Assembly: GCA_902524245.1 (NCBI GenBank)
Contig: CABZCN010000001.1
Location: 1 to 64,000, forward strand
From: an uncultured Alphaproteobacteria bacterium
GTDB lineage: Bacteria > Pseudomonadota > Alphaproteobacteria > HIMB59
Length of the DNA: 64,000 nucleotides
Reading direction: 5' to 3'
The translations under genes were made by a program, and so were the position numbers. Shown piece after piece: positions 56,685 to 63,315 of the stretch; positions within the stretch are counted from its first letter, which is position 1; every line of letters begins with the position of its first letter. The notes below the pieces were generated by a model, which had not been told where the DNA came from, did no database searches, and saw nothing but the letters and a program-made list of their open reading frames with translations.

Positions 56685-58130
56685 TTAATCTTCTACGATC
56701 ATAGTATCTTTTGAGCCTCCACCCTGTGAACTATTTACTATCGTGCTTCCCTTTTTTAGAGCAACTCTAGTCAAACCACCCATAGTTACATACGTCTCCC
56801 TTCCTGAGAGAATAAATGGTCGTAAATCTTGATGTCGAGGCTCAATCAAATTCCCCTGCAAAGTTGGGGTAGTTGATAATATTTCTAAAGGTTGAGCTAT
56901 AAAGTTTCTTGGGTTATGTAAAATTTTTCTAATGTATGCCTCTCTCTCGGATTTAGAGGATTTAGGTCCTACTATAATTCCATAACCACCAGATCCATCA
57001 GCTGGTTTTACTATCATTTTTGAAATATTTGATATTACGTGATCTCTCTCGGATTTATTGTGACATAAATATGTTTCTACTTGATCCAATTTAGGTTCTT
57101 CATCTAAATAATATTTAATAATTTTGGGAACGTATGAGTATATAACCTTATCATCTGCTACCCCACTTCCAGGTGCATTTAGAAGTCCAACATTACCTTT
57201 TCTGTAAGATTTGTATAAACCTGCCACACCTAACAAAGATCCTTTAAAAAAAGTCTTGGGATCTAAAAAAGTATCATCAATCCTTCTGTATATACAATCA
57301 ACTCTTAACCCCCCTTTAACTGTCTTTACGTAAACTTTGTCATTTTCGACATAAAGATCTTTTCCCTCAACAAGAGCAATTCCCATTTGCTGTGCTAAAA
57401 ATGAATGTTCAAAGTAGGCAGAGTTATAAACTCCTGGCGTCAACACAACCATTGTTGGGTTATTTTTTTTATAAGGTATTGCATCTAACATACAATGATA
57501 GAGTCTATTACAATAGTGATTGATCGGCGAAACTCTATAGCGCGTAAATAATTCAGGAAACACCTCCCCCATTACCATTCTATTTTCAAGCATATATGAA
57601 ACACCTGAAGGGACACGAAGGTTATCCTCTAATACTAAAAATTTTCCATCAATATTTCTAATTAAATCTATTCCTGAAATATGAGACCAAATTTTTTTTT
57701 TTGGATGAAAACCCTCACATTGTTTTAAATAATTTTGAGATTTAAATACTAATTCTTTTGGAACAATGTTGTCTTTAAATATTTTTTTTTGGTTATAGAC
57801 ATCATTTATAAAAAGATTTAATGCTTTACACCTTTGTATTAATCCTTTTCTCACCTTAAGCCATTGGGATTTAAGAATAATCCTTGGAATGATATCTAAT
57901 GGCCATTTTTTTTCTTCTGCAGCTTTTTTATCTGCTGAGTAAACTTTAAAATTAATACCACGAGAACTTATTGTGCTTTGACAATTTTGTTCAATTCTCT
58001 CTAAATCTTTGATTGAGTAACTATTTAATATTTTTGAAATTACTTTAGCTTCTTTTCTAAGACTTTTTTCAGGGGTTAAATACTCATCATAGCTATTTTT
58101 TGAATTGTAATTTTTCCAATTTATGCTCAC
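56685..58130 (-). CDS. Circularly permuted ATP-grasp type II protein (Anbu-cluster type)
   Basis: A 481-aa protein with the family pattern of circularly permuted ATP-grasp ligases. LVLEDNLRVPSGVSYMLENRMVMGEVFPELF is the hallmark, followed by CIYRRIDDTFLDPKTF, VGLLNAPGSGVADDKVIYSYVPKII, and IVKPADGSGGYGIIVGPKSS. LSTTPTLQGNLIEPRHQDLRPFIL completes it. The expected chemistry is amide-bond formation on an unknown peptide-like substrate. It is divergent from the Anbu protease at 58236, its usual cluster partner. The Arg-rich and Glu residues of the ATP site appear intact. Confidence 0.9.
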   Translation of the reverse strand: MSINWKNYNSKNSYDEYLTPEKSLRKEAKVISKILNSYSIKDLERIEQNCQSTISSRGINFKVYSADKKAAEEKKWPLDIIPRIILKSQWLKVRKGLIQRCKALNLFINDVYNQKKIFKDNIVPKELVFKSQNYLKQCEGFHPKKKIWSHISGIDLIRNIDGKFLVLEDNLRVPSGVSYMLENRMVMGEVFPELFTRYRVSPINHYCNRLYHCMLDAIPYKKNNPTMVVLTPGVYNSAYFEHSFLAQQMGIALVEGKDLYVENDKVYVKTVKGGLRVDCIYRRIDDTFLDPKTFFKGSLLGVAGLYKSYRKGNVGLLNAPGSGVADDKVIYSYVPKIIKYYLDEEPKLDQVETYLCHNKSERDHVISNISKMIVKPADGSGGYGIIVGPKSSKSEREAYIRKILHNPRNFIAQPLEILSTTPTLQGNLIEPRHQDLRPFILSGRETYVTMGGLTRVALKKGSTIVNSSQGGGSKDTMIVED

Positions 58131-58235
58131 TGTTTAAAAATACTATAAATGAGTATTAGTAGTTATGCATAGTTTAGATTGAAGGTATGTAAATAATCGT
58201 TTGTATTTTTAAAAAATTAGCTATTTAATTAAAAT
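58131..58235. promoter_or_regulatory. Divergent promoter region, ATP-grasp / Anbu
   Basis: A 105-base A/T-rich spacer that must carry both promoters. It has a short inverted element (ATACTATAAATGAGTATTAGTAG, first half near 58140-58162) and no GC-rich hairpin. Co-regulation of the ATP-grasp and protease genes from one spacer is plausible. Confidence 0.4.
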
Positions 58236-58961
58236 GTGACTTATTGTGTAGGAATAAAAGTAAATGAGGGGATGGTATTTGCATCTGACAGAAGGACAAA
58301 TGCAGGTCTAGATAACTTTAACTCTTATTCTAAAATGTATGTCCACAAGGGCATTGATAGAAATATAATAATTTTAACTTCTGGAAATTTGGCTACTTCT
58401 CAAGCAGTCTTCAACTCGATTACTAAAGATTTAGAAGACCATAAAAATGGGAATAACTTAAATAATTTATTTAATTTAAATGAAATCGCAAAATACATTG
58501 GGAGATTAAATGTTAAACACTCCTCACCAGATGGTATTAATCAAGAAACTATTGAATTAGGTTCAACTTTTATAGTTGGTGGACATATAAAAGATCAAGA
58601 GTCAGAATTGTATTTGGTTTACCCACAGGGTAACTTTATTAAATCAAGTGAATTCAAACCTTACCTTGTCATTGGAGAAATAAAGTATGGTAAGCCAATA
58701 TTAGACAGAGTTGTCAAGTCAGACACTTATCTTGGAGATGCAGCAAGATGTGCGTTAATAAGTATGGACAGTACAATGAAAGCAGATTTATCTGTTGGTC
58801 CTCCAATCGACTTAGTTGTATATAAAAATAATTTATCAGAAATAGTTTACCAACAATCTCTTGAAATTAATGATGACGATTATCAATACATATCTAAACA
58901 ATGGGAAAAAGGAATATTTGAAATTTTTAAATCTTTTGATCGTTTTAAATGGGAAGAATAA
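58236..58961 (+). CDS. anbu: Anbu, proteasome-like Ntn hydrolase
   Basis: A 241-aa Ntn-type protease of the ancestral beta-subunit (Anbu) family. It starts with a GTG at 58236, followed by ACT so that Thr2 becomes the N-terminal nucleophile after Met removal. The sequence TYCVGIKVNEGMVFASDRRTNAG matches beta subunits, including the Asp-Arg of the catalytic region. Further family signatures are LGSTFIVGGHIKDQESELYLVYPQGN and YGKPILDR. It forms helical or open-ring assemblies in known members. It is adjacent, on the divergent side, to the CP ATP-grasp gene, and followed after 3 bases by a small membrane protein. Confidence 0.92.
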   Translation: MTYCVGIKVNEGMVFASDRRTNAGLDNFNSYSKMYVHKGIDRNIIILTSGNLATSQAVFNSITKDLEDHKNGNNLNNLFNLNEIAKYIGRLNVKHSSPDGINQETIELGSTFIVGGHIKDQESELYLVYPQGNFIKSSEFKPYLVIGEIKYGKPILDRVVKSDTYLGDAARCALISMDSTMKADLSVGPPIDLVVYKNNLSEIVYQQSLEINDDDYQYISKQWEKGIFEIFKSFDRFKWEE

Positions 58962-58964
58962 TAA

Positions 58965-59123
58965 ATGGAGCCCTCTTCTTTTGTAACAAACTTATCGAGT
59001 GTTGTAGTAATTACTCTAGCTTTAATTTCTTTTTATCTAATGGCCAGAAAAAAAGGAAAATACGTAGACATAATATTCGGTTTTATTTTAGGAATAATTG
59101 TTCTTGTTAAAATTATTTATTGA
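58965..59123 (+). CDS. Small two-helix membrane protein downstream of Anbu (52 aa)
   Basis: An ATG at 58965, three bases after the Anbu stop, opens a 52-codon frame ending TGA at 59121-59123. The product has two hydrophobic helices (about residues 11-25 and 37-51) separated by ARKKGKYVD, a hairpin topology with both ends on one side. The positive loop suggests that it faces the cytoplasm. Close spacing implies co-translation with the protease. No family is recognised; it could be a membrane partner or an unrelated microprotein. Confidence 0.55.
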   Translation: MEPSSFVTNLSSVVVITLALISFYLMARKKGKYVDIIFGFILGIIVLVKIIY

Positions 59124-59197
59124 CAACAGCCGTCGCCACATGTGCAACAGCATGAGCAAGAACAACCACAATCAGGTTTTGGTTTATTATTATCCAT
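59117..59197 (-). CDS. Cysteine-rich microprotein, metallothionein-like (26 aa)
   Basis: An ATG at 59197 opens a 26-residue frame ending TAA at 59117-59119. Nine of 26 residues are cysteine, at positions 10, 12, 14, 16, 17, 18, 20, 24 and 25, separated only by Gly, Ser, Thr and Asp. The N-terminus is MDNNKPKPD. Such density of CxC and CC motifs is that of metal-binding metallothionein-like peptides or of modified peptide precursors. It is in a locally GC-rich patch of a very AT-rich genome. Its 3' end overlaps the small membrane gene by 7 bases. Confidence 0.6.
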   Translation of the reverse strand: MDNNKPKPDCGCSCSCCCTCGDGCCQ

Positions 59198-59286
59198 AAA
59201 ATTTAAATATCATCATTTTACAAAAATTACAATATGATGAAGATTAATTGGTAAATGATAATAAATTAGCTAGCTTTTAAATTTAA

Positions 59287-59898
59287 ATGAAATCTCTTCG
59301 TAAAGGCATTGGTAATAAAAAAGATGTTGAAGCCTATTATGACAACTGGTCTAGTTCATATGATAAGACATTGTATCTATGGAAATACAAAGCGCCATTA
59401 CAATCGGTTAATATCTTAAAGAAGTATATTAAAATAAAACCAAAATTTATTTTAGATTTAGCTTGTGGCACAGGACTTTTTGTTGATAAATTTTTAAAAG
59501 CTTATCCTGATTGTATTTGTGATGGCTCAGATATTTCAAAAAAAATATTAGATATATCCAAAAGAAATGGAAAATATAGATATCTTTATAAAAAGAGTTT
59601 TGAGAATAAAATCAAAATAAAAAATAAGTACAACGTAGTAAGTCTTATTGGTGCAATGACATATTGTGATAATCATCAATTACTTTTTAAACTGGTCTCT
59701 TATTATCTTTCAAAAAATGGTTATTTTATATTTACACATAGAGTAGATTTATGGAAAGAATTAAAATTTGATAGTGTCTTGGAAAAATTAACTGATTTTA
59801 ACTCAATCTATATATCAAGACCTTTAAATTATCTTCCAAAAAATAAAGATTTTGGTTCAGATATTAAAATTAGGATAGTCTTATTAAAAAAGAAATGA
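59287..59898 (+). CDS. Class I SAM-dependent methyltransferase
   Basis: A 203-aa Rossmann methyltransferase. Motif I is ILDLACGTGLFVDKFLKAYPDC near residue 57, followed by CDGSDISKKILDISKR (acidic loop) and VSLIGAMTYCDNHQLLFKLV as motif IV-like. An N-terminal helix VEAYYDNWSSSYDKTL is typical of UbiE-like or SmtA-like small-molecule methyltransferases. The substrate is unknown. It is followed after 13 bases by two small membrane proteins, so they form a small operon. Confidence 0.85.
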   Translation: MKSLRKGIGNKKDVEAYYDNWSSSYDKTLYLWKYKAPLQSVNILKKYIKIKPKFILDLACGTGLFVDKFLKAYPDCICDGSDISKKILDISKRNGKYRYLYKKSFENKIKIKNKYNVVSLIGAMTYCDNHQLLFKLVSYYLSKNGYFIFTHRVDLWKELKFDSVLEKLTDFNSIYISRPLNYLPKNKDFGSDIKIRIVLLKKK

Positions 59899-59911
59899 TT
59901 AAAGTTAGAAA

Positions 59912-60103
59912 ATGATTTGGGAAATTATTTTTTGGTTGTTTTTAATCCCCTTAATTGTGTGGGGACTTCATAAATTATTTAGATACAGTGCAATTGGGAT
60001 ACCCTTTATTAGAAACAACAAAAAACTTTATTGGGTATTTATGATTGGATTAGTCTTGTTAATAAACTATCTGGTAGATAAGTTTTACCTTGTGAATTAT
60101 TAA
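59912..60103 (+). CDS. Small membrane protein (63 aa)
   Basis: A 63-aa protein with two hydrophobic stretches (about residues 1-17 and 39-53) and a basic middle (HKLFRYSAIGIPFIRNNKK). No family recognised. Its stop overlaps the next start (TTAATG), so it is coupled with the following 61-aa membrane protein. It lies 13 bases after the methyltransferase gene. Confidence 0.55.
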   Translation: MIWEIIFWLFLIPLIVWGLHKLFRYSAIGIPFIRNNKKLYWVFMIGLVLLINYLVDKFYLVNY

Positions 60104-60288
60104 TGTCATTTATCATTGAGTTAATAAAAAATCCTAATTTAATGTGGTTTGTATCATTTGTTTTTTTGGCAATTACTTTTGCTACATGGCGTGTTAGTCA
60201 AAATAATAGTAAATTGAAAATTATTTATGAAATCTCTAAATACCTGACGGCTGGATGTCTTTTGATAATGTTTTTTAATATGTATTAA
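60103..60288 (+). CDS. Small two-helix membrane protein (61 aa)
   Basis: A 61-aa protein with hydrophobic helices near residues 11-30 and 45-60 (MWFVSFVFLAITFATWRVSQ and KYLTAGCLLIMFFNMY). It shares one base with the preceding gene and ends 20 bases before tRNA-Thr. No family recognised. Together the two make a pair of co-translated membrane microproteins. Confidence 0.55.
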   Translation: MSFIIELIKNPNLMWFVSFVFLAITFATWRVSQNNSKLKIIYEISKYLTAGCLLIMFFNMY

Positions 60289-60308
60289 TAGTCTATAATT
60301 CTAAAAAT

Positions 60309-60383
60309 GCCGCCGTAGCTCAGTGGTAGAGCACACCCTTGGTAAGGGTGGGGTCGGAAGTTCAATTCTTCTCGGCGGCACCA
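60309..60383 (+). tRNA. tRNA-Thr (GGT)
   Basis: A complete cloverleaf. Acceptor GCCGCCG pairs with CGGCGGC, with discriminator A and encoded CCA. The D-arm is GCTCAGTGGTAGAGC, and the anticodon stem CACCC / GGGTG carries GGT. The T-arm region is GGAAGTTCAATTCTTC. Confidence 0.96.
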
Positions 60384-60417
60384 CATAAATTAAACTTCTT
60401 TAAAATGGTTTTATTAG

Positions 60418-60861
60418 TTAGTAATTTAGTATTTGTTCGAAAATTGACACATCTATATAATCAATAAATAGCTCACTTGCAGCGCTAACACCTTGATCTT
60501 CCATTAACTCTGTCATTGCTATTTCACCCAAGAGTTCAAATGCATAATAAACACTTTCTTCACCCTCGTAATCTATGGCCATATTTAACTCTTCATTGCA
60601 CCTATAAGCAAAAACATTGGTCATGTAGTCAGCTACTCTTATATTCACCATTTCAACATCATCAGCTGTTAGATTAGACAAATCCATCAGTTGAGGGTGA
60701 AATGACATTGTCACATATATCCATCTTACTAAATCAGTTTTTTCTTGAGTTGTTGTTTTCATTACAATGCACTTAGCAAACTCATCTGTAAACGGTCCAG
60801 AAAATAGGTTTAAATTCAAACCAAAAATAAAAATAAAAGTGTATTTGAAAATTTTTTTCAC
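60418..60861 (-). CDS. Exported protein, hypothetical (about 147 aa)
   Basis: A frame on the minus strand whose reading begins either at ATG 60900 (160 aa) or, preferred for its fit with secretion, at GTG 60861 (147 aa). The latter gives a basic start and a hydrophobic signal KKIFKYTFIFIFGLNLNLFSG. The mature part has two cysteines (AKCIV and YRCNEEL) and an acidic, helical middle (YEGEESVYYAFELLGEIAMTELMEDQG). No family is recognised. A structured segment lies in its leader. Confidence 0.6.
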   Translation of the reverse strand: MKKIFKYTFIFIFGLNLNLFSGPFTDEFAKCIVMKTTTQEKTDLVRWIYVTMSFHPQLMDLSNLTADDVEMVNIRVADYMTNVFAYRCNEELNMAIDYEGEESVYYAFELLGEIAMTELMEDQGVSAASELFIDYIDVSIFEQILNY

Positions 60862-60914
60862 GTGTAAAGATAAACTATTTAATGTGAGAAATTCAATCAT
60901 TAAATCTGGGGCTA

Positions 60915-61025
60915 AAAGCAGAAAAGAGCCTCAGTTGTCTCGACTTAGTTCTGGTTTCCCATCTCTAGGCCTCTACTACTTTGGCTCTTTTCTTTGTTTT
61001 GGGAAGTTTCCTACCCTCTACATTA
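60915..61025 (-). ncRNA. Putative structured leader RNA or small RNA
   Basis: On the minus strand three helices can be drawn. First, GGGUAG-GAAA-CUUCCC at about 61017-61002 with a GNRA tetraloop and one mismatch. Second, a 10-bp stem GAAAAGAGCC (60992-60983) with GGCUCUUUUC (60930-60921). Third, inside it, CCUAG..UGG-GAAA-CCA..CUAAG, again capped by GAAA. The closing stem is followed by a U-rich run, terminator-like. It could be the 5' leader of the exported-protein gene or an independent RNA. I match it to no known riboswitch or to SRP, 6S or RNase P RNA. Boundaries are approximate. Confidence 0.35.
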
Positions 61026-61119
61026 ACTACTCTAAAATAAATTATTTTTTTTGACAATAACAAAAGATAAAAAAATAAATTTTTCTGTTTATAATTTGTG
61101 AATAAGTATTTTGGATTAA

Positions 61120-61563
61120 TTAAATATTAGATAGTTCGTTAATTACATTTTTTACATGATCTTTTACTCTGACATTACTCCAAGTTTTTACAATTTTGCC
61201 TTTTTCATTAATTAATACTGTAGTTCTAATTATACCATAATATTCTTTTCCTAAAAATTTCTTAAGTCCCCAAGCTTTGTATTTTTTTAAGACCTTTATT
61301 TTTTCATCAAATAACAAATCAAATTTTAATTTATTTTTTTTTTTAAATTTTTGATGACTTTCAATTGAGTCTTTTGAAACACCTACTACAATGCAATTAT
61401 ATTTATTTATAGCTTTGAGAGAATTATTGAAATCAATTGCCTCTAAAGAACATCCTTTTGTATTGTCTCTTGGGTAAAAATACAAAATTATGTTTTTCCC
61501 TAAATAATCACTTAGTTGAAATATTCCAGATGTGCTTGGCAACTTAAAATTAGGCGCTTTCAT
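61120..61563 (-). CDS. bcp: Peroxiredoxin, Bcp/PrxQ type
   Basis: A 147-aa thiol peroxidase that reduces hydroperoxides with thioredoxin. The peroxidatic Cys lies in LYFYPRDNTKGCSLEAIDF near residue 36-37, the TxxC context of PrxQ/Bcp. The second PrxQ cysteine (five residues later in many members) is absent here, so it is probably a one-Cys form; the nearest other Cys is NKYNCIVVGV. A DxxYVPLF-like active-site Arg region is replaced by YYGIIRTTVLINEKGKIVK. It lies 12 bases downstream of the LhgO-like gene. Confidence 0.88.
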   Translation of the reverse strand: MKAPNFKLPSTSGIFQLSDYLGKNIILYFYPRDNTKGCSLEAIDFNNSLKAINKYNCIVVGVSKDSIESHQKFKKKNKLKFDLLFDEKIKVLKKYKAWGLKKFLGKEYYGIIRTTVLINEKGKIVKTWSNVRVKDHVKNVINELSNI

Positions 61564-61574
61564 TATTATTTCTA

Positions 61575-62768
61575 TTATTTTATAGTATATTTTTCACATA
61601 TAAATTCGGCCATAGCAAAAGAAGATGTCCATGCTGGAGATATAGCATTAAGAATATGTATAGTATTATTTTGCTTAATAACTACAAAATCATTAAATAG
61701 TTTTTTACTATTTTTATCAAACATTTGAGATCTAATCCCCACTTTACTACTTAATTCAATTTTTACTGGTTTATGCTTAAAGTAAACATTAGAAGATTTC
61801 ATGACACTAGATAAAAATAGATTTTTAAACTCACTAATAGCTAAATTTCTAAGGTTATTCTCATTAAAAATTATTTTCAAAATGAATTTATAACTTAAGG
61901 CACAAAACTCTAAAAAATTAAATTTTTTAAAAGGCCTATAGGCTTCTCTTCCAAATACAGGGGTGCTACTAGGTCCTAAATAAAAGTTTCCATCTTTATC
62001 GTATACAGTGTGGACTCCTAAAAAAGGTTGGTCTAAATTTGGCACTGGATAAATTAATCTATTTGGAATTTCATTTTTATCTCCAAAACTAATTTTCCAA
62101 TATTTACCTTTAAAAGGTAAAGATGTGTATCTAGTTTTTAAATTTGATTTATTTGCCAAATAGTCTGCATGTAAACCTGCAGAGTTTATAATAAGATCAA
62201 AATTATGAATTTTATTATTTGATATAATAGTTGTATTATCAGATGAAATTGAGTCCACTTTTGTATCGTATTTAATTATCACGCCTTTTTTTTTTAAAAT
62301 TTCAATCAATTTGTTTGATACCTCTTTTGGATCAGCTATGGCTGTTTCTTTAATAAAAAGAGCATCATTAAATAAGGGATTGCAGTTTGGCTCTATTTTT
62401 AAAATCTCATCGAAACTATTTAACTTGATTGTTTCGACTCCTACCTCCTTCGATCTCTCATACAATAAGTTAAGTGTTTCGATATCTTTTTTTGTTTTTG
62501 GAAGTAATAACTTTCCACAATTATTGATATAAAGATTGTTCTCACTAATAAATTTTTTCATTAACTTTGAACCTCTGATGCAGAGAGTTGACCTTAAAGT
62601 TTTAGGTTGATAGTAGATTCCAGAGTGAATAACACCGCTATTTCTTCCAGTTCCATGTGATAGTGAGTCTCTCTCTTTCTCAAAAATAGTAATGTCGATA
62701 TTTTCTTTACTTAAGGTATATGCGATTGTGAGACCCACAATGCCCGACCCAATGATAGCAACTTTCAT
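61575..62768 (-). CDS. lhgO: L-2-hydroxyglutarate oxidase (LhgO) family FAD enzyme
   Basis: A 397-aa FAD-dependent oxidoreductase of the DAO family. The dinucleotide-binding motif VAIIGSGIVGLTIAYTLSKENIDITIFEK is at the N-terminus. GTGRNSGVIHSGIYYQPKTLRSTLC is the LhgO/L2HGDH hallmark, and LPFKGKYWKISFG and LIYPVPNLDQPFLGVHTVYDKDGNFYLGPSS match the substrate side. The product oxidises L-2-hydroxyglutarate to 2-oxoglutarate. It is next to the thioesterase gene by one base and precedes bcp. Confidence 0.93.
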   Translation of the reverse strand: MKVAIIGSGIVGLTIAYTLSKENIDITIFEKERDSLSHGTGRNSGVIHSGIYYQPKTLRSTLCIRGSKLMKKFISENNLYINNCGKLLLPKTKKDIETLNLLYERSKEVGVETIKLNSFDEILKIEPNCNPLFNDALFIKETAIADPKEVSNKLIEILKKKGVIIKYDTKVDSISSDNTTIISNNKIHNFDLIINSAGLHADYLANKSNLKTRYTSLPFKGKYWKISFGDKNEIPNRLIYPVPNLDQPFLGVHTVYDKDGNFYLGPSSTPVFGREAYRPFKKFNFLEFCALSYKFILKIIFNENNLRNLAISEFKNLFLSSVMKSSNVYFKHKPVKIELSSKVGIRSQMFDKNSKKLFNDFVVIKQNNTIHILNAISPAWTSSFAMAEFICEKYTIK

Positions 62769-63236
62769 TTACTTTTTTAATTTATCTAAAAGGTAAAATT
62801 CTATTGGTGAAAATTGATTTTTATTTTCAGCGATGAAATCATCTACTAACTTTAATTTATGGTCTTCCATTTCAATAACTTTGCGGATACTTAAGTCAAC
62901 ATAAAGAGAGCAAACTTCAGATGTAGCTGCTCTAAAATTCCCACTTTTACTCACAATTTCCAATTGATATACAAATCTTTTTTTATCACGGTCTAAGAAT
63001 AGTAAGTTTATATCAACTTCATCTCCCTCTTTAACCTCTTGAATATATTTAGTGTGAGATTCCACAGCAAATGTTGATCTTTTCTCATTTTTGGCTGACT
63101 CCCCTCCCATTTGAAATCTATCAAGCAGCACATCCCATCCTTGATCGAATAAGTGGATATAAAAGGCTAAATTCATATGACCATTATAGTCTGTCCAATC
63201 TGAAATAATTTTTTCTGTTCTAAGGTAAATTGACAT
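62769..63236 (-). CDS. 4HBT-fold thioesterase
   Basis: A 155-aa hot-dog thioesterase. The active-site segment is SDWTDYNGHMNLAFYIHLFDQGWD near residue 12-35, with the Asp and GH pattern of the 4-hydroxybenzoyl-CoA thioesterase group. This is the form found with carnitine and betainyl-CoA degradation genes. FAVESHTKYIQEVKEGDEVDINLLFLDRDKKRFVYQLEIVSKSG continues the fold. The substrate is unknown. It starts 79 bases from the divergent dehydrogenase gene, so a shared regulatory region is likely. Confidence 0.87.
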   Translation of the reverse strand: MSIYLRTEKIISDWTDYNGHMNLAFYIHLFDQGWDVLLDRFQMGGESAKNEKRSTFAVESHTKYIQEVKEGDEVDINLLFLDRDKKRFVYQLEIVSKSGNFRAATSEVCSLYVDLSIRKVIEMEDHKLKLVDDFIAENKNQFSPIEFYLLDKLKK

Positions 63237-63315
63237 TATCTAATTTTATAAGAATTATTTAATATTAACATTGAAAAATAAAGTAATAGTATTTTATTAA
63301 ATAAAGGGGGTAGTG

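Noticed and set aside
60921-60992. Possible SRP (4.5S) RNA
   Set aside because: The universal domain IV sequence with GGAA loop and AGCAGCC is not present on either strand.
60767-61054. Plus-strand frame of 95 codons over the structured RNA
   Set aside because: No conserved-looking protein features; it covers the start of an opposite gene and a region with RNA-like inverted repeats.
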